A DNA stretch of 64,000 nucleotides, taken from the NCBI RefSeq assembly GCF_019656315.1, contig NZ_BPLU01000069.1, forward strand, positions 62,001 to 126,000, in the 5' to 3' direction. The notes beneath the pieces were generated by a model. It saw only the letters and a list, made by a program, of their open reading frames with translations, was not told the origin of the DNA and did not search any database. Position 1 is the first letter of the stretch; each line of letters opens with the position of its first letter. Of the stretch, positions 35,396 through 44,159 are shown one piece after another. The stretch comes from Flavobacterium sp. UMI-01 (GTDB lineage Bacteria > Bacteroidota > Bacteroidia > Flavobacteriales > Flavobacteriaceae). Position numbers and translations under genes: made by a program.

Positions 35396-36808
35396 CTATT
35401 CTTTTGGCAAAATACTATATGAATAAAGATTTTCTTTGTTTTTATATTTTCCATCTAGACTAGTTTGAAAATAATCAACTATAGCTTTTTCACCTTCTAT
35501 AGTAACCCTTAGATAACCTGGAGCATTCTTAATCACACCATTTAAATAACCATATTCTTTGGCCGAGTTAATATTACCATATCGGGTTGACCCTGGTTGT
35601 GGTACTAGCTGATAAACAATTCCATCTAGGTCTTGTTTAGCAAAAAAATGATCATGACCATGAAAGACTGTATTTACTTTATATTTCACAAACAAATCAT
35701 GTATTGAATTACCCCAACCTGGACGATTTGAAGCAAAACCACTAGTGTTATCCGAATTCAAACCACCCCATTCGAAAAATTTAGCAGCTTCTGCCCCACC
35801 ACGTGCAATTCCTTTATTATCTGCACCACCAACTAAATTATGAACAAATACAAATCTAAATTTAGCTTTACTATTTTGCAAGGTTGATTCCAGCCATCTA
35901 TATTGCGTTTCTCCCAAAGTTCTTTGCCAAGGCTCCTTGTGCGTTTTAGTAAGAGCAAAAGGATCAAGCACAATAAACAAAGCATCACCCCACTCCCAAG
36001 CATAATAATTTTCAACTTTAGCCTTATTGCCCGTATAAAAACCATTAGGCAAAGGATTTGAATAATATTTTTTTCGTGTAGTTGTAGCCCATTCATTCAT
36101 ATTTCCTTCAGTTCCGTTTTTTGTTTTCTTTGCATACTCACCATCATGATTTCCAAGTGTTAAAAAAAGAGGAGCTGATTTACATAGTGTTCCAAAATAA
36201 TATCGTTGTGCAATATATTGCTTTTCCGACTCTTTAAAATCATTCGTATATTTATCTGTCATCCAAGTATCACCAAGATCAATTAAAAAATCTGGAGAAT
36301 CAGTAGCCATATTATTCAATGTTTTAAGATACATTTCAGTACTTACATTTTCATCCAAATGAGAATCAGCCTGAATTGTAAAGGTAAAACTACTACCAGA
36401 TTTTCTTTGCGTATGAAAAAAATTAACCTCAGAGGATTCCTCTTTTGTAGTAGGCCCCAGTTTATAATTAAACTGATAATAATATTTTGTATTAGCTTTC
36501 AATTTATTTAGCTCTATCACCATTGGCTGACCTTTTTCAAAAGAAACCTCCTTAGTCTTAAATTCAAGTTGATTAGCTATGACACCATAAGAAATACAAC
36601 CAGTAAGATTTTCATTAGCCATTAAACTCACTGAAATTGCATTATCAGTAGGCCTTGCCAAAATAATATCATACAAATGAACTGGAGTTTGGTTATAAAA
36701 AAAACCTTTTTCCTTATCTCTCGAACCCTTGTTCTTGTTATTTTCATTGTTTTGAGCAATAGAAAAAATTGGAACTAACAACAGACATAAAAATGGAATT
36801 GCTTTCAT
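35396..36808 (-). CDS. Exported metallophosphoesterase, purple-acid-phosphatase-like
   Basis: The protein has 470 residues with a signal peptide (residues 1-19). Residues 45-135 form a fibronectin-like N-domain, as in purple acid phosphatases. The metallophosphoesterase core follows, with DSH at 148-150, GD at 179-180, GNHD at 219-222, a VFVHN segment near 323 and GHDH near 397. These bind two metal ions and hydrolyse phosphate esters. A Gly/Asn/Lys-rich stretch follows the signal. The start overlaps the YHYH gene stop by one base, so they are cotranscribed. Substrate unknown; periplasmic or surface location inferred. Confidence 0.88.
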   Translation of the reverse strand: MKAIPFLCLLLVPIFSIAQNNENNKNKGSRDKEKGFFYNQTPVHLYDIILARPTDNAISVSLMANENLTGCISYGVIANQLEFKTKEVSFEKGQPMVIELNKLKANTKYYYQFNYKLGPTTKEESSEVNFFHTQRKSGSSFTFTIQADSHLDENVSTEMYLKTLNNMATDSPDFLIDLGDTWMTDKYTNDFKESEKQYIAQRYYFGTLCKSAPLFLTLGNHDGEYAKKTKNGTEGNMNEWATTTRKKYYSNPLPNGFYTGNKAKVENYYAWEWGDALFIVLDPFALTKTHKEPWQRTLGETQYRWLESTLQNSKAKFRFVFVHNLVGGADNKGIARGGAEAAKFFEWGGLNSDNTSGFASNRPGWGNSIHDLFVKYKVNTVFHGHDHFFAKQDLDGIVYQLVPQPGSTRYGNINSAKEYGYLNGVIKNAPGYLRVTIEGEKAIVDYFQTSLDGKYKNKENLYSYSILPKE

Positions 36809-38214
36809 TATTTTTTCTTGTTTTTTTGTTGGTAAATTGTCGTTTTTTTATTCCCCATGTGATCCGTAAAAATAAATTGATATTCACTATCCGTAATTTT
36901 TTTATACTCAACATACCCAAAATCACTTCCAACTTGATAAGTAAGTTTATAAGCATTTAAAATTGGGGATTCAAATGAAGTTATTTTAGCACCTCGTAAA
37001 CCTTTTTCAGCTGGTCGTAAAGGCGTAGCAAAAGCTTGCGGCAAAATTTGATTTTCAGGAGCAGTTGTTCTTGGATCTGAATTTACAACTCCTTTGAAAG
37101 CACCTACAACATATGGATACTTAAAAGTTCCATGATAATGATAGACCTCATTTTTATAAAAATGACCGTGACATTCATCTAGTGACTCCATAGCGCTACC
37201 ATCTGGTTCTTTATCTCCATAAACAGGAAATCCATCTAAAGCAAAAGCAATTGGCATTAATCCTGAAGTAGTTTTAAGATGTAAAGGAGCAACATGATAA
37301 TGATAATCATCAGCTCTCCCACAATGACCTCCCCATTTATCAAGTTCACCCACCAGATATGCATCTTCCCCCCGATTATTTAGAGCATTAAATATAGGAA
37401 CCCCATTGACAGCAATAGCAATGGCTCCTTTCATAAAATTATTTTTTGTACTCAGTGGTACATCAGCATAAACTGGTTGCAAAGGAATAGCCCAACTGTT
37501 TGCTCCTGTATAATTTTGCGGTATGGGAACTTGTTGTTGCCAACTTGTAATTCCTTCCATCATATTGTGTTGAGGAATACCAGAGGATGAAACATAAAAA
37601 TATTTAGCATCCCAACTAGTAGCTACCGTTGCGCTGTAGGGCTTAAAAACGGTTTCAAGAAATTTTGTTGATGTTTTAGCAATTTTCTCAATATCTAAAT
37701 TTGTATTTATCGAAAAAGAAAAAAGCCCGATACTCAAAAACAATAAAACTACTACTCTTAAAAACTTATAATAACTCATCCCGCAAGACGAATTGAAATA
37801 ATTATTACAGAAATAAAACAAAAGAATAAACACACTTAACAAACTAAATAGCATACAAAGGAATGGCTGAATCCTAAAAGAATTACCAGCCGTTTCCGTG
37901 CTTTCAAAATTATTTAACTGACTTATTTTATTTATTTCGGAACGAACTTTTGTTTGCCCTTCTAAATTCAATGCTCTAATAGGTAGTTTTATTCTCTTAC
38001 CATTTACTTGTTCCAGAATTAAATAATCATTTGTACCAGAAGAAAAATCACCATAAATAAGCGCTCCTGATTTTAAAGTCCAAACAGACAAAACATCCCG
38101 GGAGTTATGATGAGAATGCCCACCAACATGAGCATAAACCTGACTATCACAAACCATTAAAAAACACACGACCAAACTTTGAAGCAAAAAAGCTCTTTTT
38201 AAAATATTTTTCAT
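36808..38214 (-). CDS. YHYH-domain protein with two membrane segments
   Basis: The protein has 468 residues. After an N-terminal signal it has a His-rich stretch (HVGGHSHHN near 29), a small SH3-like segment (residues 40-95), two membrane helices (about 115-138 and 150-168), and then the YHYH domain. The hallmark tetrads YHYH occur at 304-307 and 358-361, with CGRADD and DECHGH beside them. Its function is not known; the Cys/His clusters suggest metal binding. It sits between a PEBP gene (3-base gap) and a phosphoesterase gene (1-base overlap). Confidence 0.85.
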   Translation of the reverse strand: MKNILKRAFLLQSLVVCFLMVCDSQVYAHVGGHSHHNSRDVLSVWTLKSGALIYGDFSSGTNDYLILEQVNGKRIKLPIRALNLEGQTKVRSEINKISQLNNFESTETAGNSFRIQPFLCMLFSLLSVFILLFYFCNNYFNSSCGMSYYKFLRVVVLLFLSIGLFSFSINTNLDIEKIAKTSTKFLETVFKPYSATVATSWDAKYFYVSSSGIPQHNMMEGITSWQQQVPIPQNYTGANSWAIPLQPVYADVPLSTKNNFMKGAIAIAVNGVPIFNALNNRGEDAYLVGELDKWGGHCGRADDYHYHVAPLHLKTTSGLMPIAFALDGFPVYGDKEPDGSAMESLDECHGHFYKNEVYHYHGTFKYPYVVGAFKGVVNSDPRTTAPENQILPQAFATPLRPAEKGLRGAKITSFESPILNAYKLTYQVGSDFGYVEYKKITDSEYQFIFTDHMGNKKTTIYQQKNKKK

Positions 38215-38217
38215 AAT

Positions 38218-38763
38218 TTATCGGCTATAAATCACATTCATAGAAGAAGTCCCAAGTATATTATCTTTAATATTATCCAACAAAACATCCATTGTCACGT
38301 CGTTATTAAGCAACGGTTCTCGCGTTTTTTCAGAAAGCGCATAAATAGTAATCACATATTGCTTTGCGCCTGGACCTTTTGAACATGGAGGCGCGTAACT
38401 AGGAATCTTATTAACGGTATTCATTCCAAATACCCCTACACCTTTAACATTCTCAGGAATTGATAAAATGTCTGATGGAATATCATACAATACCAAATAA
38501 ACATGTTTATCACCATCTTTTGCAAAATGATGCATTGTGACAGCAAATGCCTTAGTATTTACAGGCACATTCGACCAATTCAAAGTAGGAGAAACCGCAG
38601 TACTATCACAGGTATATAATTTTGGAAAAATTCCATTATCGCTAAAAGTGGAACTTGAAAGCATGAATTTCTGAGAGTATTCAGTTTTTACTTTATGAAC
38701 TTGTTGTGAGAAAGAAGCAATCCAATTCAACATGACAACCAGCAATAAAAGTTTCATTCTCAT
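38218..38763 (-). CDS. Exported YbhB/PEBP-family protein
   Basis: The protein has 181 residues with a signal peptide (residues 1-18). The phosphatidylethanolamine-binding fold is recognisable: the TCDSTAVSPTLNWSNVP segment, VYLVLYDIPSDI, and the ligand-site loop YAPPCSKGPG. Bacterial PEBP proteins of the YbhB type are often exported and have no settled function. It is the first gene of a three-gene operon with the YHYH protein and the phosphoesterase. The shared export and tight spacing suggest one process. Confidence 0.88.
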   Translation of the reverse strand: MRMKLLLLVVMLNWIASFSQQVHKVKTEYSQKFMLSSSTFSDNGIFPKLYTCDSTAVSPTLNWSNVPVNTKAFAVTMHHFAKDGDKHVYLVLYDIPSDILSIPENVKGVGVFGMNTVNKIPSYAPPCSKGPGAKQYVITIYALSEKTREPLLNNDVTMDVLLDNIKDNILGTSSMNVIYSR

Positions 38764-38907
38764 ACTATATTCTTTTTATAATTAACTATTATATAACTGA
38801 GTTATAAGACCACTATGATTCAAAAAGGTTTAAACTTTAAACAACACGTTAATCTACCGAAGATTCAAAACATTCAGCACTCTCAATTCATTAACAACAA
38901 GACACAA

Positions 38908-38939
38908 AAAAACCGCCAATCTTACGAAAGGCGGTTTTT
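38908..38939 (-). terminator. Terminator of the RNase E/G gene
   Basis: A 10-bp stem (AAAAACCGCC with GGCGGTTTTT) sits right after the stop of the RNase E/G gene. On the minus strand it is followed by TTTTTTTGTG. Confidence 0.85.
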
Positions 38940-38941
38940 GT

Positions 38942-40486
38942 TTATTCTTTTATAGCATTTCCTTTTTTATCAAAGAAATGATATTCTAAATACGTGTAAG
39001 CGTCACGCGGTATGATTTTCACCCATTTCTTATGTTCAAGAAACCATCTTGAACGTAATGATGGAAAACCTTTACTGAGGTATGCAGCCACAAACGGATG
39101 TACATTAAGCACAACATTTTTATGGTTTTTTAATACTCTTTCTAAATCAGCATTAATCTTATCAATGATTAAAATAGGCGCTTCAATTTCGCCATTTCCA
39201 TTGTTAGGATCTTCTTCTCTAGTTTTGATATTTACTTCTGGTCTTACCCTTTGTCTCGTAATTTGGACCAACCCAAATTTACTTGGAGGCAGTATCTTAT
39301 GTTTGGCTTTATCATCGCTCATTTCTTCACGAAGAAAATCAAACAAAACCTTACGATTTTCAGGATTAGACATATCGATAAAATCAACTACAATGATACC
39401 GCCCATATCTCGCAAACGCAATTGTCTAGCGATTTCAGCTGCAGCAATCATATTTACTTCCATTGCGGTATCCTCTTGATTCGTAGCTTTATTAGAACGG
39501 TTACCGCTATTAACATCTATAACGTGTAATGCTTCGGTGTGTTCTATAATTAAATAAGCTCCTTTACTCATCGAAACCGTTTTTCCAAAAGAAGTTTTGA
39601 TTTGTCTCTCTATGTTGAATTTCTCAAAAATTGGCGTGTCTTTTGATTGATAAAACTTAACAATAGATTGTTTAGAAGGTGCAATTTCTTGCAAATAATC
39701 CTTTGTTTGGTGGTACAACTCTTCATCATCAATCTGAATACTACTAAAAGTATCATTAAATACATCTCTTAATATTGAAGAAGCTCTATTGAGCTCTCCT
39801 AATACTTTGGATGGATGATGAGCAGTTGGTAATTTTTTACACATTGCAGTCCATCTGTCTAACAGGTTCTGCAAATCTTTTTCTAATTCGGCTGTATTTT
39901 TGCCTTCGGCTACTGTTCTAACAATAACACCAAATCCTTTTGGTTTGATAGATTGTACAAGTTTTTTCAAACGGTCTTTTTCTTTTTTGTTTTCTATTTT
40001 TTGAGAAATAGAAACACGGTCAGAAAAAGGAACCAGAACAATAAATCTTCCAGCCAACGAAAGCTCAGCGCTAATCCTTGGTCCTTTGGTTGATATTGGC
40101 TCTTTGACTACTTGAACTAAGACAGACTGATTGGCACTTATTACATTTGTAATAGCCCCATCTTTTTCTATCTCTTTTTCAAACTGAAAGTTTTTTAGGG
40201 AGAAATCTTTTAATTTACCTGCGCTTACAAGTTTTATGAATTTCAATTGGGAAGATAAATTAGGGCCCAAATCATGATAATGTAAAAAGGCATCTTTTTC
40301 AAAGCCTACATTTACAAAAGCAGCATTGAGTCCAGCAACGGGTTTTCTTATTTTGGCAATAAAAATATCACCTACTTGAAAGTTGCTTTTTTCTTCTTCC
40401 TTATGTAATTCAATTAGTTTTCCATCTTTTAATAAGGCAAAATCTACGAAATCAGAACTAGATCGAATGATTAATTCTTTATTCAT
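38942..40486 (-). CDS. rng: Ribonuclease E/G
   Basis: The protein has 514 residues: an S1-like RNA-binding domain (residues 35-125), 5'-sensor region, and the DNase-like catalytic part with the two metal-binding aspartates in HVIDVNSGN and IVVDFIDM. It cuts single-stranded RNA and would act in rRNA processing and mRNA decay. The Zn-link cysteine motif of E. coli RNase E is absent; the whole protein has a single Cys. There is no long C-terminal scaffold, so it is closer to RNase G in length. The terminator at 38908 ends its transcript. Confidence 0.95.
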   Translation of the reverse strand: MNKELIIRSSSDFVDFALLKDGKLIELHKEEEKSNFQVGDIFIAKIRKPVAGLNAAFVNVGFEKDAFLHYHDLGPNLSSQLKFIKLVSAGKLKDFSLKNFQFEKEIEKDGAITNVISANQSVLVQVVKEPISTKGPRISAELSLAGRFIVLVPFSDRVSISQKIENKKEKDRLKKLVQSIKPKGFGVIVRTVAEGKNTAELEKDLQNLLDRWTAMCKKLPTAHHPSKVLGELNRASSILRDVFNDTFSSIQIDDEELYHQTKDYLQEIAPSKQSIVKFYQSKDTPIFEKFNIERQIKTSFGKTVSMSKGAYLIIEHTEALHVIDVNSGNRSNKATNQEDTAMEVNMIAAAEIARQLRLRDMGGIIVVDFIDMSNPENRKVLFDFLREEMSDDKAKHKILPPSKFGLVQITRQRVRPEVNIKTREEDPNNGNGEIEAPILIIDKINADLERVLKNHKNVVLNVHPFVAAYLSKGFPSLRSRWFLEHKKWVKIIPRDAYTYLEYHFFDKKGNAIKE

Positions 40487-40515
40487 TTGTAAATTTTTAT
40501 CCGAACTGTCAATTC

Positions 40516-40580
40516 GGGATTTGGGATTTGGGATTTGGGATTTTTGAATCCTAAATCTAAAAATCCTAATTCCTAAATTA
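40516..40580. repeat. Four 7-bp repeats with a partly complementary follow-on
   Basis: GGGATTT occurs four times in a row (40516-40543), followed by AATCCTAAATC and AATCCTAATTCC blocks that are roughly complementary, so the region could fold back. A further TCAGTAAACTGAGGAC stretch follows near 40662. No gene is seen in 40487-40745. Confidence 0.6.
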
Positions 40581-40745
40581 ATAATAGGGATGGATTAAAC
40601 AATAATTTAACAGGTATTGTACCCGGTGAAAACTAGCTGGCAGTTTGCAGTAATAAGTCATCAGTAAACTGAGGACTAAAAACTGAGTACTGAATGCTAA
40701 TTTTCGATTTCAATGAACGTTTAAAAAGAAAAAAGTAGTTATAAA

Positions 40746-40838
40746 CTACTTTTTCTTTTTATGACGGTTAGCTCTCGCTCTTTTTTTACGTTTGTGAGTA
40801 GCTACCTTATGTCTTTTTCTTTTTTTACCACTTGGCAT
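40746..40838 (-). CDS. 30-residue highly basic protein, probably ribosome-associated
   Basis: The frame starts ATG at 40838 and ends at TAG 40746-40748. It encodes 30 residues, most of them Lys, Arg or His, with the segments MPSGKKRKRH, KVATHKRKKR and ARANRHKKKK. I recall near-identical short proteins in other Bacteroidota at the same kind of site, which argues that it is a real, strongly conserved gene. The extreme basicity suggests RNA or ribosome binding. It starts 28 bases after the HU gene stop, on the same strand, so the two may share a transcript. Confidence 0.75.
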   Translation of the reverse strand: MPSGKKRKRHKVATHKRKKRARANRHKKKK

Positions 40839-40866
40839 AATCGTTTAGATTTTATGATTAATAATA

Positions 40867-41157
40867 TTATTTTGCTTCGTTATTTGTTTTTACTCCTTCT
40901 ACAAAAACTTTTGCAGGTTTGAAAGCAGGAATGTTGTGTGCAGGGATTTTGATTGTAGTGTTCTTAGAAATATTTCTTCCTGTTTTCTCTGCTCTCGTTT
41001 TAACGATAAAGCTTCCAAAACCTCTTAAATAAACGTTATCACCAGTTTCTAAAGAATTTTTTACTTCTTCCATAAAAGTTTCAACTGTTGCTTGAACATC
41101 ACCTTTTTCAAGTCCTAGTTTTTCTGAAATTTTCGCTACGATATCTGCTTTCGTCAT
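40867..41157 (-). CDS. HU/IHF-family DNA-binding protein
   Basis: A 96-residue nucleoid protein of the HU family. The helical N-terminus (KADIVAKISEKLGLEKGDV) is followed by the beta-arm region with GFGSFIVKTRAEKTGRN and PAHNIPAFKPAK, where the conserved Pro at the arm tip intercalates in DNA. It bends and compacts DNA as a dimer. The divergent mutY gene starts 134 bases away and the two promoters share the gap. Confidence 0.95.
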   Translation of the reverse strand: MTKADIVAKISEKLGLEKGDVQATVETFMEEVKNSLETGDNVYLRGFGSFIVKTRAEKTGRNISKNTTIKIPAHNIPAFKPAKVFVEGVKTNNEAK

Positions 41158-41201
41158 TTTCTTTCCTATTTATTATTTTGTAATAATTTTTTTTGAGTGT
41201 G

Positions 41202-41209
41202 CAAATATA
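41202..41209 (-). promoter_or_regulatory. -7 element of the HU gene
   Basis: TATATTTG on the minus strand fits TAnnTTTG and lies about 45 bases before the ATG at 41157. Confidence 0.5.
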
Positions 41210-41266
41210 GGAATTTAAAAAACAATATATCAAGCTAATTCGTTAAATTTTAATCATATAAACTTT

Positions 41267-41274
41267 TACTTTTG
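41267..41274 (+). promoter_or_regulatory. -7 element of mutY
   Basis: TACTTTTG fits TAnnTTTG and lies 17 bases before the mutY ATG, suggesting a short leader of about 12 bases. Confidence 0.5.
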
Positions 41275-41291
41275 TTGACAAATTTTTTACA

Positions 41292-42326
41292 ATGACTTTT
41301 CATAACTCACTAATAGCATGGTATTTACAAAACAAGCGTGATTTACCATGGCGAAACACCACTAATCCATACCCAATTTGGCTCTCAGAAATCATGCTAC
41401 AACAGACTCGAGTAGCGCAAGGAACACCCTATTTTTTATCTTTTGTTGAGGCTTTTCCAACTGTTTTTGACTTAGCCAATGCAAATGAAGAACAAGTACT
41501 AAAATTATGGCAGGGACTAGGGTACTATTCACGAGCTAGAAACCTACACCAAACCGCAAAACATATTGCTTTTGACCTTAACGGCCAATTTCCAAATAAT
41601 TATAAAGCCCTTCTCAAACTAAAAGGTATTGGTGAATACACTGCAGCTGCTATTGCTTCGTTCTCATTTAACGAGGCTGTACCTGTTGTAGATGGGAATG
41701 TATTTAGAGTCTTAGCTCGATATTTTGACATTGAAAGCGACATCGCCTTGGCTACAACAAAAAAAGAATTCACTGCTTTAGCCTCTGAATTAATCCCTAA
41801 AAATAATCCTGCCTTATTTAACCAAGCCATAATGGAATTTGGCGCTCTTCAATGTGTTCCAAAAAATCCTGATTGCTCCCAATGCATTTTCCGCAATAGT
41901 TGCGCTGCTCTACAAAAAAAGAAAGTACACATACTCCCTATTAAATCCAAGAAACTCAAAGTAAAAAACCGTTTTTTCAACTATCTCGTTGCGCAAGACG
42001 AAGAAAAACAAACACTGATTCAAAAAAGAACACATAAAGGAATCTGGCACAACCTATATGAATTCCCTTTGATTGAAACTGAAAAAGAAGAAGGTTTTGA
42101 CTATATGGCTAACAATATTAGAAATCATTTTTTTAAAGAAAACACCATTACCAATATTTTAGAATTCAATCCTAAAAGCATCATTCATAAATTATCGCAC
42201 CAACATTTACATATTAAGTTTTGGGAAATAACTATTAAAGGAAAAATTGAAAAAGGAATCAACAAAGAAGATCTTAAAAAATATCCTTTCCCGATTGTGA
42301 TTCATAATTTTATTGAAAAGGATTGA
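41292..42326 (+). CDS. mutY: A/G-specific adenine glycosylase MutY
   Basis: The protein has 344 residues. It removes adenine mispaired with 8-oxoguanine. The catalytic Glu is E33 in SEIMLQQTRV, the helix-hairpin-helix is near residues 108-122 (LKGIGEYTAAA), the catalytic Asp is D134 in VVDGNVFRV, and the 4Fe-4S cysteines are 188, 195, 198 and 204 (spacing 6-2-5). The C-terminal part is a NUDIX-like 8-oxoG recognition domain. It starts the mutY-ssb-gldE-gldD series, the gene order known for gliding Flavobacterium. Confidence 0.96.
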   Translation: MTFHNSLIAWYLQNKRDLPWRNTTNPYPIWLSEIMLQQTRVAQGTPYFLSFVEAFPTVFDLANANEEQVLKLWQGLGYYSRARNLHQTAKHIAFDLNGQFPNNYKALLKLKGIGEYTAAAIASFSFNEAVPVVDGNVFRVLARYFDIESDIALATTKKEFTALASELIPKNNPALFNQAIMEFGALQCVPKNPDCSQCIFRNSCAALQKKKVHILPIKSKKLKVKNRFFNYLVAQDEEKQTLIQKRTHKGIWHNLYEFPLIETEKEEGFDYMANNIRNHFFKENTITNILEFNPKSIIHKLSHQHLHIKFWEITIKGKIEKGINKEDLKKYPFPIVIHNFIEKD

Positions 42327-42353
42327 AAAGCGCACCAAAAAAATGTATCTTTG
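42323..42353 (+). promoter_or_regulatory. Promoter of ssb
   Basis: TTG at 42323-42325 and TATCTTTG at 42346-42353 are 20 bases apart. The site overlaps the 3' end of mutY and lies 22 bases before the ssb ATG. Confidence 0.55.
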
Positions 42354-42375
42354 AGATAAATACCACAACTATAAT

Positions 42376-42816
42376 ATGAACGGAACCTTAAATAAAGTAA
42401 TGTTAATAGGTCACCTTGGCGACGATGTCAAGATGCATTATTTTGATGGTGGAAATTGCATAGGCCGATTTTCTTTAGCCACTAATGAAGTGTACATCAA
42501 TAAAACCACAAATGAAAAAATCACTTCAACAGAGTGGCATAATTTAGTAGTAAGAAATAAAGCCGCCGAAATTTGCGAGAAATATTTATCCAAAGGAGAT
42601 AAAATATATGTTGAAGGACGCATCAAATCACGTCAATGGCAAACCGATGATGGCACTATAAAATACACTACTGAAATTCAAGTAACCGAATTCACTTTTT
42701 TATCTACAAAAAAAGACACCGAAAACAACAAACAGAATCCATCAACTGAATCGACAAAAAACACTAACTTTGACCCCAACAATAACGACTTACCAATAAA
42801 TGATTTGCCGTTTTAA
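42376..42816 (+). CDS. ssb: Single-stranded DNA-binding protein
   Basis: A 146-residue protein with one OB-fold (residues 1-105; NKVMLIGHLGDDVKM, TEWHNLVV, YVEGRIKSRQW) and a short disordered tail that ends NDLPINDLPF, the acidic peptide that recruits replication and repair proteins. It binds single-stranded DNA as a tetramer. It is 49 bases downstream of mutY with its own promoter and 23 bases upstream of gldE. Confidence 0.95.
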   Translation: MNGTLNKVMLIGHLGDDVKMHYFDGGNCIGRFSLATNEVYINKTTNEKITSTEWHNLVVRNKAAEICEKYLSKGDKIYVEGRIKSRQWQTDDGTIKYTTEIQVTEFTFLSTKKDTENNKQNPSTESTKNTNFDPNNNDLPINDLPF

Positions 42817-42839
42817 ATGTTTAACTAATCTTTTATAAT

Positions 42840-44135
42840 TTGGACCCAGAGCCCAGTTTGAATATAATACACACAATAGACACTGAACTATTGTTTGGCA
42901 TCATCGGAATACTAGCATTGCTATTTTGTTCTGCAATAATTTCGGGTGCTGAAGTCGCCTTGTTTTCGCTCTCACAAAAAGACATAGATGAAAGCCTTCA
43001 AGAAAACAATTCGAAAGGTAAAATCATTACCGATTTATTAAACCGTCCCAAAAAATTACTTGCAACCTTACTAGTAGCTAACAACTTTATCAATATTGGG
43101 GTGGTTATCTTATTTTCTTTCATTGGTGGCAATTTATTTGCCAGCATCCACTCACCTATCATTAAGTTCTTACTTGAAGTAATTGTAGTCACCTTTTTAT
43201 TATTGCTGTTTGGGGAAGTACTCCCAAAAGTTTATGCCAGTCGCAACAATATTAAATTTGCACAATTTATTGCCTTACCCATTTCTGTCCTTGACAATGT
43301 CCTGACACCAATAAGCGTCCCTATGCGATCCACAACCGTTTATTTACAACACAAATTAGGCAAACAAAAAACCAATTTCTCTGTAGATCAATTGTCGCAA
43401 GCTTTAGAATTAACTTCATCCGAAGATACCTCATCTGAGGAACAAAAAATATTAGAAGGAATTGTTACCTTTGGAAATACTGATACCAAACAAGTCATGA
43501 GCCCAAGAATCGATGTATTTGCGCTCGAAATTACCGAAACCTTCGAAGAAGTTTGCCCTAAATTAATCGAAAAAGGATATTCCAGAATTCCTGTTTATCG
43601 TGACAATATCGACCAAATAGAAGGTGTATTGTTTGTAAAAGACCTATTACCTCACATAAACAAAAAAGATTTCGATTGGACCACATTAATACGAGAACCT
43701 TTTTTTGTCCCCGAAAATAAAAAACTTGATGATTTACTCAAAGATTTTCAAAACATGAAAAATCACTTAGCCATCGTTGTGGACGAGTACGGAGGAACTT
43801 CAGGACTAGTATCACTTGAAGATGTTATTGAGGAAATCGTAGGCGATATTAGCGACGAATTTGACGACGAGGATGTGAATTTCTCACAATTAGACGATAA
43901 AAACTTTGTATTTGAAGGCAAAATCAATCTAAAAGACTTTTATCGAATTCTTGATGTAGATGAAGAACTTTTTGAATCTAAAAAAGGGGAAGCAGAGACA
44001 CTAGCAGGCTTCCTGCTTGAAATTGTTGGGAATTTCCCCAAAAAAGGACAAAAAATCATTTATGAAAACTGCACTTTCAAAGTTGAGACAGTTGACAACA
44101 AACGCATCAAGCAAATCAAAGTTACAATTGACTAA
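42840..44135 (+). CDS. gldE: Gliding motility-associated protein GldE
   Basis: The protein has 431 residues. The DUF21 membrane domain (four helices, residues 15-185) is followed by a pair of CBS domains (about 205-330: MSPRIDVFALE, VVDEYGGTSGLVSLEDVIEEIVGDI) and a CorC/HlyC-type C-terminal domain. It starts with TTG 42840 (reads MDPEPSLN), which matches the normal GldE N-terminus; no ATG lies nearby upstream. In F. johnsoniae GldE supports GldD and gliding. The order ssb-gldE-gldD and the short gaps support the identification. Confidence 0.92.
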   Translation: MDPEPSLNIIHTIDTELLFGIIGILALLFCSAIISGAEVALFSLSQKDIDESLQENNSKGKIITDLLNRPKKLLATLLVANNFINIGVVILFSFIGGNLFASIHSPIIKFLLEVIVVTFLLLLFGEVLPKVYASRNNIKFAQFIALPISVLDNVLTPISVPMRSTTVYLQHKLGKQKTNFSVDQLSQALELTSSEDTSSEEQKILEGIVTFGNTDTKQVMSPRIDVFALEITETFEEVCPKLIEKGYSRIPVYRDNIDQIEGVLFVKDLLPHINKKDFDWTTLIREPFFVPENKKLDDLLKDFQNMKNHLAIVVDEYGGTSGLVSLEDVIEEIVGDISDEFDDEDVNFSQLDDKNFVFEGKINLKDFYRILDVDEELFESKKGEAETLAGFLLEIVGNFPKKGQKIIYENCTFKVETVDNKRIKQIKVTID

Positions 44136-44159
44136 TTTTTATTAAAAAAAACAAATAGG

